NCBI GenBank assembly: GCA_022844125.1
Contig: JALHMI010000006.1
Coordinates: 186,001-250,000, forward strand
Reading direction: 5' to 3'
Length of the DNA: 64,000 nt
Source of the DNA: Pirellulales bacterium
Lineage (GTDB): Bacteria; Planctomycetota; Planctomycetia; Pirellulales; PALSA-1355
The notes beneath the pieces are model-generated. The model was not told where the DNA came from. It worked only from the letters and a program-made list of their open reading frames with translations, and searched no databases. Below, in pieces: positions 53,169 through 63,149 of this stretch. Both the position numbers and the translations under genes were made by a program. The first letter of the stretch is position 1; the number at the start of each line of letters is the position of its first letter.

Positions 53169-54251
53169 ATGCTGAGGGAGTCTGTGCCTGAGGATGTTAT
53201 AGACGGCGCGAATAGGCAAAATGGCCAAGCTTCGGATCCGTGGCGTCAGCGGCTCAGTCGTGCCGTCTTGCTGCTGAGCTGGGGCTATCTTGGCGTGGTG
53301 GTCGCAGTGCTCGTGGTGCTTAGGCTGGTGGGCGATCTCTGGTGGCCAGCGACACTCCTACTCTTCGCTCCGAGGGGTTTGCTGGGATTGCCTCTGTTCC
53401 TACTTGTGCCGGCGGCGTCGGTACTGCGCCGTCGCGCGCTGTGGCCCTTGGGTACGGTGGCCTTGCTGTGGCTATTCCCGTTGATGGGTTTTCAGGTTCC
53501 GTTGAGTTCGCAAAGTGCATCCACGGGCACGCCGCTGAGGGTAGTTACCTTGAACATGGGGCAAGACCGCGTCGCTCCCCACTCCTTGGCTGAACTGGTC
53601 CGCAATCTCGACGCCGACCTGGTAATGCTACAGGAATGTCCGTCCGACTTTCAGACGCAGTGGCCTGCCGGTTGGCACATGCAGCGAGCGGGGCAATTGG
53701 TGATTGCCGCTAGATATCCGCTGGAGGTGATCGAAGAGTCGCGCCGCTTGGTGCCTCCGAGTCGTTGGCCGCCAGTTAACGGTCTACTAGTGCGGGCCGT
53801 CCTGCCCTCGGGACCGGTTCACGTCGCCTGTGTGCATCAGACATCTCCCCGCGAAGGCCTCGCGGAAGTGCTTGACCGGCAGACGGGGGTGAGCCTTGGT
53901 CGTGCGGGTAAGGTGGTTGAGAACCTGGAGACTCGAAGTACGGAGTCGACCGCGCTAGGCAATTGGCTCGCTGGCGCCGCCCACCCCTTACTGATTGGTG
54001 GTGACTTCAACATGCCAATCGACAGCCGAATTTACCGCGACGTTTGGGCCGGCTATGAGAACGCTTTTTCACGGGTTGGATTCGGACTCGGCCATACAAA
54101 GTTCGAGCCTCTGGGCCCACTCAAATATGGGATCCGCATTGATCATTGGCTGAGCACGGCCGATTGCCAGTTCCAGCGGTGCTGGGTGGGGCCGGACCTC
54201 GGCTCGGATCATCGTCCGTTGATCGCTGATCTTACCTGCGGAGCCGAATAG
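53169..54251 (+). CDS. Membrane-anchored endonuclease/exonuclease/phosphatase (EEP) family protein
   Basis: 360 residues from ATG 53169. Three hydrophobic helices occupy about 30-115 (LLLSWGYLGVVVAVLVVL, LLGLPLFLLVPAASVL, GTVALLWLFPLMGF). The C-terminal EEP domain has metal and catalytic residues in VVTLNMGQD, VMLQECPSD, LIGGDFNMPID and DLGSDHRPLI, with a central VHQTSPREG His. The family includes phosphodiesterases and lipid phosphatases as well as nucleases. With a membrane anchor at the end of an EPS operon, a lipid- or polymer-phosphate substrate is as likely as DNA. Confidence 0.82.
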   Translation: MLRESVPEDVIDGANRQNGQASDPWRQRLSRAVLLLSWGYLGVVVAVLVVLRLVGDLWWPATLLLFAPRGLLGLPLFLLVPAASVLRRRALWPLGTVALLWLFPLMGFQVPLSSQSASTGTPLRVVTLNMGQDRVAPHSLAELVRNLDADLVMLQECPSDFQTQWPAGWHMQRAGQLVIAARYPLEVIEESRRLVPPSRWPPVNGLLVRAVLPSGPVHVACVHQTSPREGLAEVLDRQTGVSLGRAGKVVENLETRSTESTALGNWLAGAAHPLLIGGDFNMPIDSRIYRDVWAGYENAFSRVGFGLGHTKFEPLGPLKYGIRIDHWLSTADCQFQRCWVGPDLGSDHRPLIADLTCGAE

Positions 54252-54357
54252 TTGGTCATGGATGTCAGGACAGCGCGATCGGAGGCCTAGAAGCATCAAC
54301 AGGGGTTCATGCTGCACACGACAATTGCACTCCCTGGTTAAACATCTGAGGTTCGGT

Positions 54358-54801
54358 ATGACACGGAGTGTCACATTATTAGTGATCGCGATTGGCATCT
54401 TTCAATGCCAGTCTCATCGTTGCCTCGCGGCAATCGAGATCACGGCAACTTCAGTGCCTTCCGCTGCTTCGCTAAGCAGTCCTGTCGGATTGGGCGGCCT
54501 TCTCTTACTGAACCAGGCGGTTCGCAGCACGCAGTCCATTCAAGTTAGGTTATCGATCGGGGCTAATCTACCGAGCCGTGGTCTAATGCGCGATACGCGG
54601 CTAGCCGAAGCCTTCGTGATGGTCGACGAGACGCCGATTGCCGAGAGCCAGGTTGCGATTGCCGTTGAACCGCTGGTTGACGGCGTTGTCGTCCCGGAAC
54701 CGATGAGCGCCACGATCTGGTTGTTGATTATTCTTGCCGCTTTCTGCGGCCCGCACGCAGCCGCTCGCGCGTGTGCAAGGGTGTCTCGAGCGCGCTCTTA
54801 G
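54358..54801 (+). CDS. Small PEP-CTERM-type secreted protein at the end of the EPS operon
   Basis: 147 residues from ATG 54358, with GAGG upstream. A signal peptide (VTLLVIAIGIFQCQSHRCLAA) is followed by about 85 residues without recognised domain. The C-terminus VVPEPMSATIWLLIILAAFCG then HAAARACARVSRARS fits PEP-CTERM, but the basic stretch after the helix is longer and less Arg-clustered than usual. It is probably a substrate of the exosortase encoded in the same locus. Confidence 0.65.
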   Translation: MTRSVTLLVIAIGIFQCQSHRCLAAIEITATSVPSAASLSSPVGLGGLLLLNQAVRSTQSIQVRLSIGANLPSRGLMRDTRLAEAFVMVDETPIAESQVAIAVEPLVDGVVVPEPMSATIWLLIILAAFCGPHAAARACARVSRARS

Positions 54802-54897
54802 CAGCGTGCGTTGGGTTCGGACTTGTCTCCCCCAGCGAAGTCGTTCTGCTCTGCTTGCGTGATGATACATGACAAGCTGTGGCATACCCTATCCCGC

Positions 54898-55050
54898 CTA
54901 TATGCCAGCCTTCCTCCAACGCTCTAGTTCTGCGGGATCGATCAGTCTGGTACGCGAAATGCGACATTCTCGAATTGGAGGTCGAGCAACTCTTGACCAA
55001 AAGATGGCGTAGTCTTTCAAGTAGAGAGAGGCGCTGATCACGTCGCGCAT
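54898..55050 (-). CDS. Possible 50-residue HTH/excisionase-like micro-ORF or remnant
   Basis: The minus-strand frame ends PPIRECRISRTRLIDPAELERWRKAGI (in two parts), which resembles the last half of excisionase-type HTH_17 domains (R-x-R...iDpaeLerW). The first half is not recognisable. It lies in the 380-base gap before the giant surface protein. It may be a degraded gene or chance. Confidence 0.25.
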   Translation of the reverse strand: MRDVISASLYLKDYAIFWSRVARPPIRECRISRTRLIDPAELERWRKAGI

Positions 55051-55182
55051 TTCACGCAGCTTATCTGCATTCTTTAGCCAGGTGAGTCTCGAGCAGTGGC
55101 TGCTTTTGACTTTGTGCGGTGGTCGTGTCAGCGATCGTCTGACTCGGGCATCTACACACGGCGAACCAAGTGGAAAACTGAC

Positions 55183-58100
55183 ATGTGGCATTTCAATCCG
55201 CGAACGGCTCGCAAAGGACGATCAAGCGTGCGAGCGGCAAGTGGTTATGTTTGCTCAGCGGGCTTCGAGGCTCTCGAGGCGCGCGCGATGCTAGCCGCGG
55301 CTGGAGGTTCGGCGGCCGAGTTGCTTGGCGCATATGCCGAGGTTAGCACTGCAATCACAGACAACAATCCGACCGCGCAGCCTCAGAACGAAGTCATTGT
55401 CAATCAAGCGTCGCCAATTGTTCTGACGACGCCCGGTCAGACGTATCAATTGCAAACGTCGTTGCGCTTCTCGGGAAACGGGATCTACATTGCCGCACCC
55501 AACGTGACGCTCGATCTTAATGGCCACACGATTTACTACGGCAGCGGCAACACAAACGCAGTCAATGATCACCTCCAGGGTGCTCACGGCGTCGTGGTGT
55601 ACCTCAATTGGCATAACACAGAGATCAGCATTCCTGGAGCCACCAACCCGACGAATGCAGTCATCAAGAATGGGCGCGTCGTTCATGAAGGCACGGGCGC
55701 TGTGTCGCATGCCATTTATGGTCGCCAAGGCTTTGGCGCAATTATTCAGGATCTCCACGCGGAAGCGAACGGCAAAGATTCGCACTCCGTTTACTTCTAC
55801 TCCGGCAATTTTTTTCTCTATCGGAACGTGCTGATATCGCACGCCAGCGAATCCTTCAATCGACACTCAGGGCCCGCGAATGTGCACGGCGTGACGGTTG
55901 CGGCATACAACAACATTCTCATCGGCGGAAACTCAGGGTTTGCCGTACTTGACGACTCCGTGCTGATTGGAAACGTGATTGCGCACGATGGCCACGTAAC
56001 GAACGGCTATGGAGTGTGGCTCTATCGCACAAGCAACGTCGTGGTGCGCGACAACATCATTCTCCCCTCCAACGGCCGCGGCGTGCTGCTGAATGCCGGT
56101 TCGAATATTCAGGTAGAGGACAATCTCATTCTCCACCTGGAAGCACCAAACGCAGAGTTTGGCGATGCGCTTAACGCGCCCGCGATCCGTTCGCGCTATG
56201 ACACGAGCGGGAATATTGTGACCGGCAACATCGGACTGGGTATTGCAGGAGCTGACATCGGCCTGACAAGCGCCTCCGGGCTGTACCTCACGGATGATGG
56301 TACGGGCGTACCAAGCCGTTACGAAAACAATGAGCTAACCACGATTCTGGTTGGCCCCAGAGATAGCAGCCACTACGCCCAACCGATCACCTTCGAGGGG
56401 CAAGGTTATGTCCAGCGGTCGAATAACACCATCAGCGGGAACGTGTTTCGCGGCAATGACTCGTTGGTCCGCGCGCAGGGCTGGGACGGAACCATGGAGA
56501 ACGCCGCACCGATCGTCGGCAACGAGCTGCAATGGATCGACGGAAACGGCGCCGCCGCCAACTTTGTCGCGGCCATCACCGCCAAGCTCAGCGAAATCCA
56601 AATGAGTTCGAACCTAGTGGCACTGCAAGTGGTAAACGATGCAGTAAATAGGATTCAATCGCTCATCTCAGGTGTGCCACTGAATCCCGACCGGGCCACG
56701 TGGTTCCTCAAGTACTCCACGCACACCGCAAGAGTCGATGGGACGTTTCTGGACAACCAGGCCGGTAACGGTGTCGCCCTCGATTCGTTTGCTTATTCAT
56801 TCCTTAGCGCCGGCGAGGTGTCCGTCAAAGTGGGGCAGACTGTCCCCGTTTTGCTGCAAGGGGTGAGCGGCGCGCTGGGCAACATAGTCACTGGCGTATC
56901 GAGTGACTTGGCCGACAGTTACCAGGAAACCACGAGCGGATCGGGAGTGGTGGACCTTCCAGTAATCGAATTCGCCTTTGAAAAGGCCTACGCGGCCAAC
57001 TCCCCGATTGTCAAACGAGATCGAACCACGACGACCATTAGTGTGACTGGTTATCAGCCATTGACGCTAAGCAACGCTTTCCTTCTCTCCCACAAGAACG
57101 ATTCGACGCCACTGGTCATCGCCCTCACACCGCTGGGGAGCGTGGCGCCGCAGGCATCAGGCGATTCCTATTCAACAAACGAGGACCAGACTCTCAACGT
57201 GCCTGCTGCGGGCGTGCTGCTCAACGACACTGACCCGCAGCCACTGCCACTTACTTCCGTCCTGGTGACCGGTCCCAGTCACGGTGTCCTGCAACTGAAT
57301 GCGAACGGTTCGTTCAGCTACTCTCCCGCCGCAAACTATCACGGGCCGGACTCCTTCACCTATCGGGCGAGCAACGGTAGCGAGTTGTCGAACCTCGCCA
57401 CGGTGACGATTGCCATCCAGCCCGTCAACGATGCGCCTGCAGGAACCAGTCGAGCGATTACCACAATCGAAGATGCTGCCTACACTCTCGCAGCCGCCGA
57501 CTTTGGCTTCAGCGATCCCAACGACTCGCCGGCCAATAGCCTACTTGCGGTGCGCATCACAACTCTGCCCGCGGCGGGAACGTTGACAAACAATAGTCTC
57601 GCCGTCAACGCAGGTCAGTTCGTCTCCGCGGCTGATATCGCGGCCGGCCGGCTCAGGTTCACGCCGGCGGCGAACGCCAGTGGCAACAACTACGCCAGCT
57701 TCACGTTCCAGGTGCAGGACGATGGCGGGACTGCCAATGGCGGCGTCGACCTCGACCCCACACCGAACACGATCACCTTCAATGTCACGCCAGTAAATGA
57801 CGCTCCTGCCGGTACCAACCGCACGGTGACTATCGCGGAAGATATCACCTACAGTTTCGCGGCCGCCGACTTCGGGTTCGCCGATCCCAACGATTCGCCG
57901 GCAAACAGCCTGCTGGCGGTGCGCATCACGAACCTGCCCGCCGCAGGACAGCTCCTGCTCAACGGCAGCGCAGTGACGGCTGGGCAGTCAATCTCGGCGG
58001 CGAATCTGGCTTCCGGACTTCTGCGATTCATTCCCGCAGCGAACGCAAGTGGAAGTCCCTATGCCTCATTTGCGTTCCAGGTTCAAGATAATGGCGACAC

Positions 58101-61100
58101 CGCCAACGGCGGAACTGACCTCGACCCGACACCGAACACGATCACGTTCAATGTAACTTCAGTCAATGATCCACCAGCGGGCATAAATCGCAGCGTGAGC
58201 ATGGCGGAGGACACGACCTATACGTTCACTGCCGCCGACTTCGCTTTCAGCGATTCGTTGGATTCGCCGCCCAATGGTTTAGCCGCGGTGCGCATCGCTA
58301 CCCTGCCAATCGCGGGCCAACTCTCCCTCAATGGATCCGCGGTGAACGCAGGCCAGTTCGTTACGGCCGCCCAACTCGCTGCCGGATTGCTGCGTTTCAC
58401 GCCAGCAGCCCATGCTCACGGCGCAAGCTACGCCAGCTTCACGTTCCAGGTCCAGGATAATGGCGGCACGGCCAGCGGCGGCGTCGATCTCGATCCCACA
58501 CCGAATGCAATCACTATCTCTGTCACCAGTGTTAACGACTTTCCGTTGGGGATCGATCGGGTGGTGACCACACGACAGAGCGTTCCCTACACGTTCTTGC
58601 TTTCGGACTTTGGCTTTCACGATCCGGCCGACGCGCCCTCGAACAACTTTCAGGCGGTGCGCGTGGCGACGCTGCCGAGCGCGGGATCGCTTGTTAACAA
58701 CGGCTCCCCGATTGCGGCCGGGCAGTACGTGTCTGCTACGGATATTCTGGCGGGGCGAATGCAATTCATCCCCGGTACCGGGGCCAGTGGTTCCAGCTAC
58801 GCCTCCTTCACGTTCCAAGTGCAGGACGATGGCGGCACGGCGAACGGCGGGGCAGATCTCGACCTGGTGCCCAATACGATCACCATTGATGTGACCGCAG
58901 GAGTCGCTGGCCTGGTGGGCCTATGGCGCTTCGACGAGGGCAGTGGAATGATTGCTCAGGATACTTCCGGAAACGGCAATCATGGCACAATGATGCTCGG
59001 CGCCAATTATGCTGCCGGTCAATCTGGCACCAGCTTGATCATGACCCAGCCGACGAAGTGGGTTCAAGTTGGCGACGCAGCCAGCTTGGACCTGACCGGG
59101 CCCATGACGCTTGCGGCATGGATCTCTCCGATCAGCGTACGAACGCAAACCGTCTTGTCTAAGGCGGTCAATCAACAAGCAGATGGATTCGAGCTCTCAC
59201 TAAGCAATAGCGGCAAGGTATTCGCGCGGTTCAATCAGCGTAGTTCCGGCGATGCCTATCGCATTGACTCGATCTCCAGCTATCCAACCAATGGCAGCTG
59301 GATGCATGTCGTCGCGACCTACGACGGCTCGCAGATTCGCCTGTACATCAATGGCGCCCTGCAGGCCACCAAGTCAGCATCGTTCACCGTGAATGTGAAT
59401 AATCTGAGCCTGGGAATTGGTGCGGATGCCATCGGCGGTCGGGGAATGCCTGGTCGCATCGATGACGCTCTCGTGGCGAATCGGGCATTTACGCCTGGTG
59501 AAGTATCGGCTCTCTACGGAGGCACGCTCTTGTCTGGAGGCGTGACGAACCACGCCCCCGTAGTGGACGCTGGAGTCGATTCTGTGGCCAACGTCGGGGT
59601 TGCGATCACTTTGAATGGTGGCGTGTCTGATGATGGCGCTCCGCTTCCGGCGAGTCTTACCAGTCAGTGGAGCATCGTCAGCGGACCGGGAAACGTGACG
59701 TTTGGCAATTCTTCATCGCCAGTGACGACAGCAACGTTCAGCACCGCCGGCACTTATGTGCTGAGGTTGACGGCCAATGACGGCAGTCTGACCGCCAGTG
59801 ATGAGTTGACGGTTCAGGTTTCGCCTGCTGGAACCGCTTCGCTACTGGGATTTTGGAACTTCCTGCCAGGGGTTGGGGGGCAATATCCGAGTGCGATTGG
59901 TCATCTCGGAGAGACGCAGGGGGGCGCCTCTGTGAGTACCGATGGTCGCTTGACCCTCGCTTCGGCCGGGCAAAGCTATCTGGTGCCCGACATGCCTGCG
60001 CTTCAAATCACGCAGACAATCACGATGGCGGCCTGGATCAAGCCTGCCGCCAGTGGAGCGCAGTCGATCGTCAAGAAGGCGGCCGGGAGTTCGGTGGATG
60101 GGTTTGAGCTGGCCTTGAGCGAGACAGGTAAAGTCTATGTTCGATTCAACGAGCAGAGCTCAGCAAACGCATTGCGAGTAGATTCTACGGCTAATTATCC
60201 TTCGACAGGTACCAACTGGATGCATGTGGCGGCAACCTACGACGGAGCAACCATTCGCCTCTACCTCAATGGTCAATTGGCGGGTAGCAAGGCTGCCAAC
60301 TTCGCCATCGGCACGAATGATCTGTCCTTGGTTTTCGGCAGCGGCCTGATTGGTCAGATGGATGAGGTCTTGCTGGACACGCACGCACTTTCCGCCGCAG
60401 AGATCGACGAGCTGTATCGCGGCAGGCTTCAGCCCGCCGCACCCGCGAATCGAGCTCCGACAGTGCAGGCCGGTGCCGACCTGTCGGTCCAGGCTGGAAC
60501 GCCAATTGGGCTGGTTGGCAGCGCCTCCGATGATGGACACCCAAACGGCCAATTGTCGTACCAATGGCTCGTCATTTCCGGGCCAGGATCCGTCAACTTT
60601 AGCAACCCCAACTCCGCGCAAACGACGGCGACATTCGCAACGAGCGGGACCTATCACTTACGCCTGTGGGCGGCTGACGGTGCACTGGTCGCCAGTGACG
60701 ATTTGATTGTTTCGGTCGCGCCGGCGAGTCCTCACTCGGGGGTCGTTGGCTTCTGGCGTTTTGAGGACAGCGGCTCGAGCGTATCGGATTCGTCCGGCAA
60801 TCTGAACCACGGTAGTCTGCAAGGGGGCGCACACATCGGCATCGGACATACGGGCGGCGGGCTCCTAATGTCACAGGCCCTACACTCGCTGGTTGTTCCT
60901 CATGCCGCGAGCCTCATGCCGACAGCGCAACTGACTATCGCCGCCTGGATCGCGCCAATTTCGAAGGCGAATCAGACTGTGGTCAGTAAAGCAAGCATGA
61001 ACACAGTCGACGGCTACGAGCTGTCGTTGAGCAAAGGTGGCAAAGTCTTTGTCCGATTTAATCAACAGTCCAGCGGCGATTCATTTCGCTTGAATTCGGC

Positions 61101-61653
61101 CACCAGCTACTCCAGGAAAGGGAGCTGGATGCACGTCGCGGCAACCTACGACGGCTCCACGATTCGCCTCTACGTCAATGGTGTGCTCGAGGCGTCGAAG
61201 GCGGCCTCCTTCGCTATCAACGCAAACACACTTGCTGTCGGCATTGGAGCCGAGGCCTCGGGCAAGCGCGGCATGCGAGGCCGCCTTGACGACGTGTTGA
61301 TTGCGGATCGAGCGCTCAACCAAACTGAGATTGCGTCACTCTATGGGGGCGCCCTCCCCATGTCACTACCCGCCGACAGTCTGGTCGCTTTGGCGGAGCC
61401 ACTTATTGGAAGTCCGGCCGAGGCCTGGGATCCAACGGGGGGCATGGATGCGGGACCTGCACCCACGGCAATAGAAGCCCAGCGACTTGATGTTGCGGTG
61501 CGACAACTCAACTGGGGCGACGACTCCAGCCGGCAGTTGATGGTTGATCGAGCAATCCACGTTATCTACGACAAGGAGCTGCTTTCGCCCGAGCACTTAG
61601 CAGATGTTGAGCTTATCGACGAGTTGGCGACGGCAATACTTCTACGCGAATGA
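55183..61653 (+). CDS. Giant multidomain surface protein: LEPR-XLL motif, parallel beta-helix, cadherin-like repeats, three LamG and two PKD-like domains
   Basis: 2156 residues from ATG 55183; a GTG at 55096 is possible. FEALEARAMLAA near residue 34 is the planctomycete LE-x-R-xx-L motif. Residues about 100-460 form a right-handed beta-helix (VTLDLNGHTIYYG, NNTISGNVFRGND). A cadherin/VCBS-like module (STNEDQTLNVPAAGVLLNDTDP in two parts) spans 656-748. Four 123-residue repeats cover 749-1240. LamG/concanavalin-like domains sit at about 1242-1449, 1553-1748 and 1853-2056 (SWMHVVATYDGSQIRLYING), alternating with PKD-like modules at 1455-1546 and 1753-1846. It is probably an adhesin or cell-envelope protein. 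No PEP-CTERM tail is present. Confidence 0.88.
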   Translation: MWHFNPRTARKGRSSVRAASGYVCSAGFEALEARAMLAAAGGSAAELLGAYAEVSTAITDNNPTAQPQNEVIVNQASPIVLTTPGQTYQLQTSLRFSGNGIYIAAPNVTLDLNGHTIYYGSGNTNAVNDHLQGAHGVVVYLNWHNTEISIPGATNPTNAVIKNGRVVHEGTGAVSHAIYGRQGFGAIIQDLHAEANGKDSHSVYFYSGNFFLYRNVLISHASESFNRHSGPANVHGVTVAAYNNILIGGNSGFAVLDDSVLIGNVIAHDGHVTNGYGVWLYRTSNVVVRDNIILPSNGRGVLLNAGSNIQVEDNLILHLEAPNAEFGDALNAPAIRSRYDTSGNIVTGNIGLGIAGADIGLTSASGLYLTDDGTGVPSRYENNELTTILVGPRDSSHYAQPITFEGQGYVQRSNNTISGNVFRGNDSLVRAQGWDGTMENAAPIVGNELQWIDGNGAAANFVAAITAKLSEIQMSSNLVALQVVNDAVNRIQSLISGVPLNPDRATWFLKYSTHTARVDGTFLDNQAGNGVALDSFAYSFLSAGEVSVKVGQTVPVLLQGVSGALGNIVTGVSSDLADSYQETTSGSGVVDLPVIEFAFEKAYAANSPIVKRDRTTTTISVTGYQPLTLSNAFLLSHKNDSTPLVIALTPLGSVAPQASGDSYSTNEDQTLNVPAAGVLLNDTDPQPLPLTSVLVTGPSHGVLQLNANGSFSYSPAANYHGPDSFTYRASNGSELSNLATVTIAIQPVNDAPAGTSRAITTIEDAAYTLAAADFGFSDPNDSPANSLLAVRITTLPAAGTLTNNSLAVNAGQFVSAADIAAGRLRFTPAANASGNNYASFTFQVQDDGGTANGGVDLDPTPNTITFNVTPVNDAPAGTNRTVTIAEDITYSFAAADFGFADPNDSPANSLLAVRITNLPAAGQLLLNGSAVTAGQSISAANLASGLLRFIPAANASGSPYASFAFQVQDNGDTANGGTDLDPTPNTITFNVTSVNDPPAGINRSVSMAEDTTYTFTAADFAFSDSLDSPPNGLAAVRIATLPIAGQLSLNGSAVNAGQFVTAAQLAAGLLRFTPAAHAHGASYASFTFQVQDNGGTASGGVDLDPTPNAITISVTSVNDFPLGIDRVVTTRQSVPYTFLLSDFGFHDPADAPSNNFQAVRVATLPSAGSLVNNGSPIAAGQYVSATDILAGRMQFIPGTGASGSSYASFTFQVQDDGGTANGGADLDLVPNTITIDVTAGVAGLVGLWRFDEGSGMIAQDTSGNGNHGTMMLGANYAAGQSGTSLIMTQPTKWVQVGDAASLDLTGPMTLAAWISPISVRTQTVLSKAVNQQADGFELSLSNSGKVFARFNQRSSGDAYRIDSISSYPTNGSWMHVVATYDGSQIRLYINGALQATKSASFTVNVNNLSLGIGADAIGGRGMPGRIDDALVANRAFTPGEVSALYGGTLLSGGVTNHAPVVDAGVDSVANVGVAITLNGGVSDDGAPLPASLTSQWSIVSGPGNVTFGNSSSPVTTATFSTAGTYVLRLTANDGSLTASDELTVQVSPAGTASLLGFWNFLPGVGGQYPSAIGHLGETQGGASVSTDGRLTLASAGQSYLVPDMPALQITQTITMAAWIKPAASGAQSIVKKAAGSSVDGFELALSETGKVYVRFNEQSSANALRVDSTANYPSTGTNWMHVAATYDGATIRLYLNGQLAGSKAANFAIGTNDLSLVFGSGLIGQMDEVLLDTHALSAAEIDELYRGRLQPAAPANRAPTVQAGADLSVQAGTPIGLVGSASDDGHPNGQLSYQWLVISGPGSVNFSNPNSAQTTATFATSGTYHLRLWAADGALVASDDLIVSVAPASPHSGVVGFWRFEDSGSSVSDSSGNLNHGSLQGGAHIGIGHTGGGLLMSQALHSLVVPHAASLMPTAQLTIAAWIAPISKANQTVVSKASMNTVDGYELSLSKGGKVFVRFNQQSSGDSFRLNSATSYSRKGSWMHVAATYDGSTIRLYVNGVLEASKAASFAINANTLAVGIGAEASGKRGMRGRLDDVLIADRALNQTEIASLYGGALPMSLPADSLVALAEPLIGSPAEAWDPTGGMDAGPAPTAIEAQRLDVAVRQLNWGDDSSRQLMVDRAIHVIYDKELLSPEHLADVELIDELATAILLRE
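57427..58902 (+). repeat. Four tandem 369-bp coding repeats
   Basis: Units begin at 57427, 57796, 58165 and 58534, each exactly 369 bases (123 residues), starting NDAPAG/NDPPAG/NDFPLG and containing AAADFGFSDPNDSP, LPAAG, RFTPAANASG and FQVQDDGGTANGG. There is no insertion or deletion among them, pointing to strong length constraint or repeated duplication. Confidence 0.9.
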
Positions 61654-61664
61654 GTGTGCCTCAG

Positions 61665-63149
61665 CTATGCGGCAGGTGTTGTCTCGGTCGTCCCTCGCAG
61701 GCGGCCTGCCCGAAGGAAGCCCACCAGGCTGACTACCAGCAGCACGGTAAAAATCGCATGCACGACGAACTCGGAGCGATCTGACTGCCAGAGGTACGCG
61801 AGGCGGCCGCCAGCGGCGGCCACGCGTTCGGGCGCTGGCCACCACAAATCGGCCAGCGCGAGTCCCATCAGATATCCGATTCCCATCAACACGCAGGTGG
61901 TGAATACCGCCAGGTGCGCCAGCCGCGGATTGCGGTCAGCCCGCCAGAACGTCACGTAGATGATTGAGATGGCCGCCAAAATGACAACAAACAGTGCGCG
62001 ATAGTGCGGCGCAAGGTCAATCTCGCCTCGCGGTAGCAGATCTCGCTGCCAATCGATCGCCGCGGCAACGATAGTAATGCTGATGGCCACCTGCCAGGCG
62101 ACCAAGTCCCAGCGACGGGACAAAAGCAAGAGCACACAGCCCAACCCGGTGAAGCCCAGCAGGACGCGAGCAATCGCCCGGCGCGGGTCGTCAAGGGCTT
62201 CACTTTGCCAGTTTGCTTCAAACAGTTGCAGGTAACCTAGCCAGCCGAGGAACACGCCGCTGACGATCAGACCACCAACCAACGCGCCCATCAGGCAATG
62301 GAAGGTTGCCTTGCGATCTTGATTTATGGTAACTATCGAGGGATGCGGATCGGCAACCAGCTTCAGCCGCGAATGTGCGCTGCGTGCCGCCATTCCCAGT
62401 GCCGCGCCGAATGCGGCTCCGAAAGCAAACTCCATGAACTTCCAGCACGGGAGCCAGCGCCAATCATCCGGAAGCTGTGTCTGCATCGCCAGCAGCAGAC
62501 TGCCGCCGCCGAAGCCGAGTGCGCCGCCGATCGCGCCATAGGCCGAAAACGTCCAGGCGATGCCGGCGAAGTCCGGCTCGAACTTTCGCAGGTATGCGAG
62601 CAGCGCAATCGCGCCCAGCAAGAACCCGCCCCATGACTCGTCGCGCGGGCGATTTATGGGATTGGAGAAGTAGACCAGTTTCGGCTGATTGATGAAGTGC
62701 AGGCCAACAACGACACCGACCAATAAGCAGAGCAGAGCCAGCAGCAGACTCTTGGATGTAAGGCGATTGGCAACGAAGCCTAGCCCGAGCACTGCTCCGC
62801 CGAGCAATCCCCAGACGCCGCCTTTGAGCGTTGTGCCCAGCAGGCCCCACCAGAAAGTATTGCCGTCGCGCAGCAGGCCGAGCGTTTGGCCGTAGGTCAT
62901 TTCGCCGCCGAAGCCGATGCCAACGGCGCCAAACGCAGTCACCGCCGCGGCGGCCCGGGCCGGAATGCCCAGGTTCTGACACAGCACGAGCGCGATCAGG
63001 GCGCCGGGAATCATCGCGCCCAGTGGTCCGCCGCCAATGTAACCGCGCAGACCCCAACCGAGTGACATCACGACCGCGGGCAGGATCACCCAGTCGAACG
63101 TGGAGCGAGCATGCTTGGCCGTTGGCGTTCTGGGATCTTTGGCAGGCAT
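61665..63149 (-). CDS. Polytopic membrane protein of unknown function
   Basis: 494 residues with about 12-13 hydrophobic helices, many Gly-rich (GWGLRGYIGGGPLGAMIPGALIAL and GGALGFGGGSLLLAMQ). Conserved-looking polar segments lie between helices: FGGEMTYGQTLGLL, FSNPINRPRDESWGGF and LPCWKFMEFAFG. The Gly-rich helices and paired halves suggest a carrier or channel, but I recognise no family. It converges on the giant surface protein with an 11-base gap and diverges from the beta-lactamase-family gene. Confidence 0.7.
   Translation of the reverse strand: MPAKDPRTPTAKHARSTFDWVILPAVVMSLGWGLRGYIGGGPLGAMIPGALIALVLCQNLGIPARAAAAVTAFGAVGIGFGGEMTYGQTLGLLRDGNTFWWGLLGTTLKGGVWGLLGGAVLGLGFVANRLTSKSLLLALLCLLVGVVVGLHFINQPKLVYFSNPINRPRDESWGGFLLGAIALLAYLRKFEPDFAGIAWTFSAYGAIGGALGFGGGSLLLAMQTQLPDDWRWLPCWKFMEFAFGAAFGAALGMAARSAHSRLKLVADPHPSIVTINQDRKATFHCLMGALVGGLIVSGVFLGWLGYLQLFEANWQSEALDDPRRAIARVLLGFTGLGCVLLLLSRRWDLVAWQVAISITIVAAAIDWQRDLLPRGEIDLAPHYRALFVVILAAISIIYVTFWRADRNPRLAHLAVFTTCVLMGIGYLMGLALADLWWPAPERVAAAGGRLAYLWQSDRSEFVVHAIFTVLLVVSLVGFLRAGRLRGTTETTPAA

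Noticed and set aside
57427-58902. CRISPR-like array
   Set aside because: The repeats are coding, 369 bases long, contiguous and diverged, with no short repeat/spacer pattern or cas genes.
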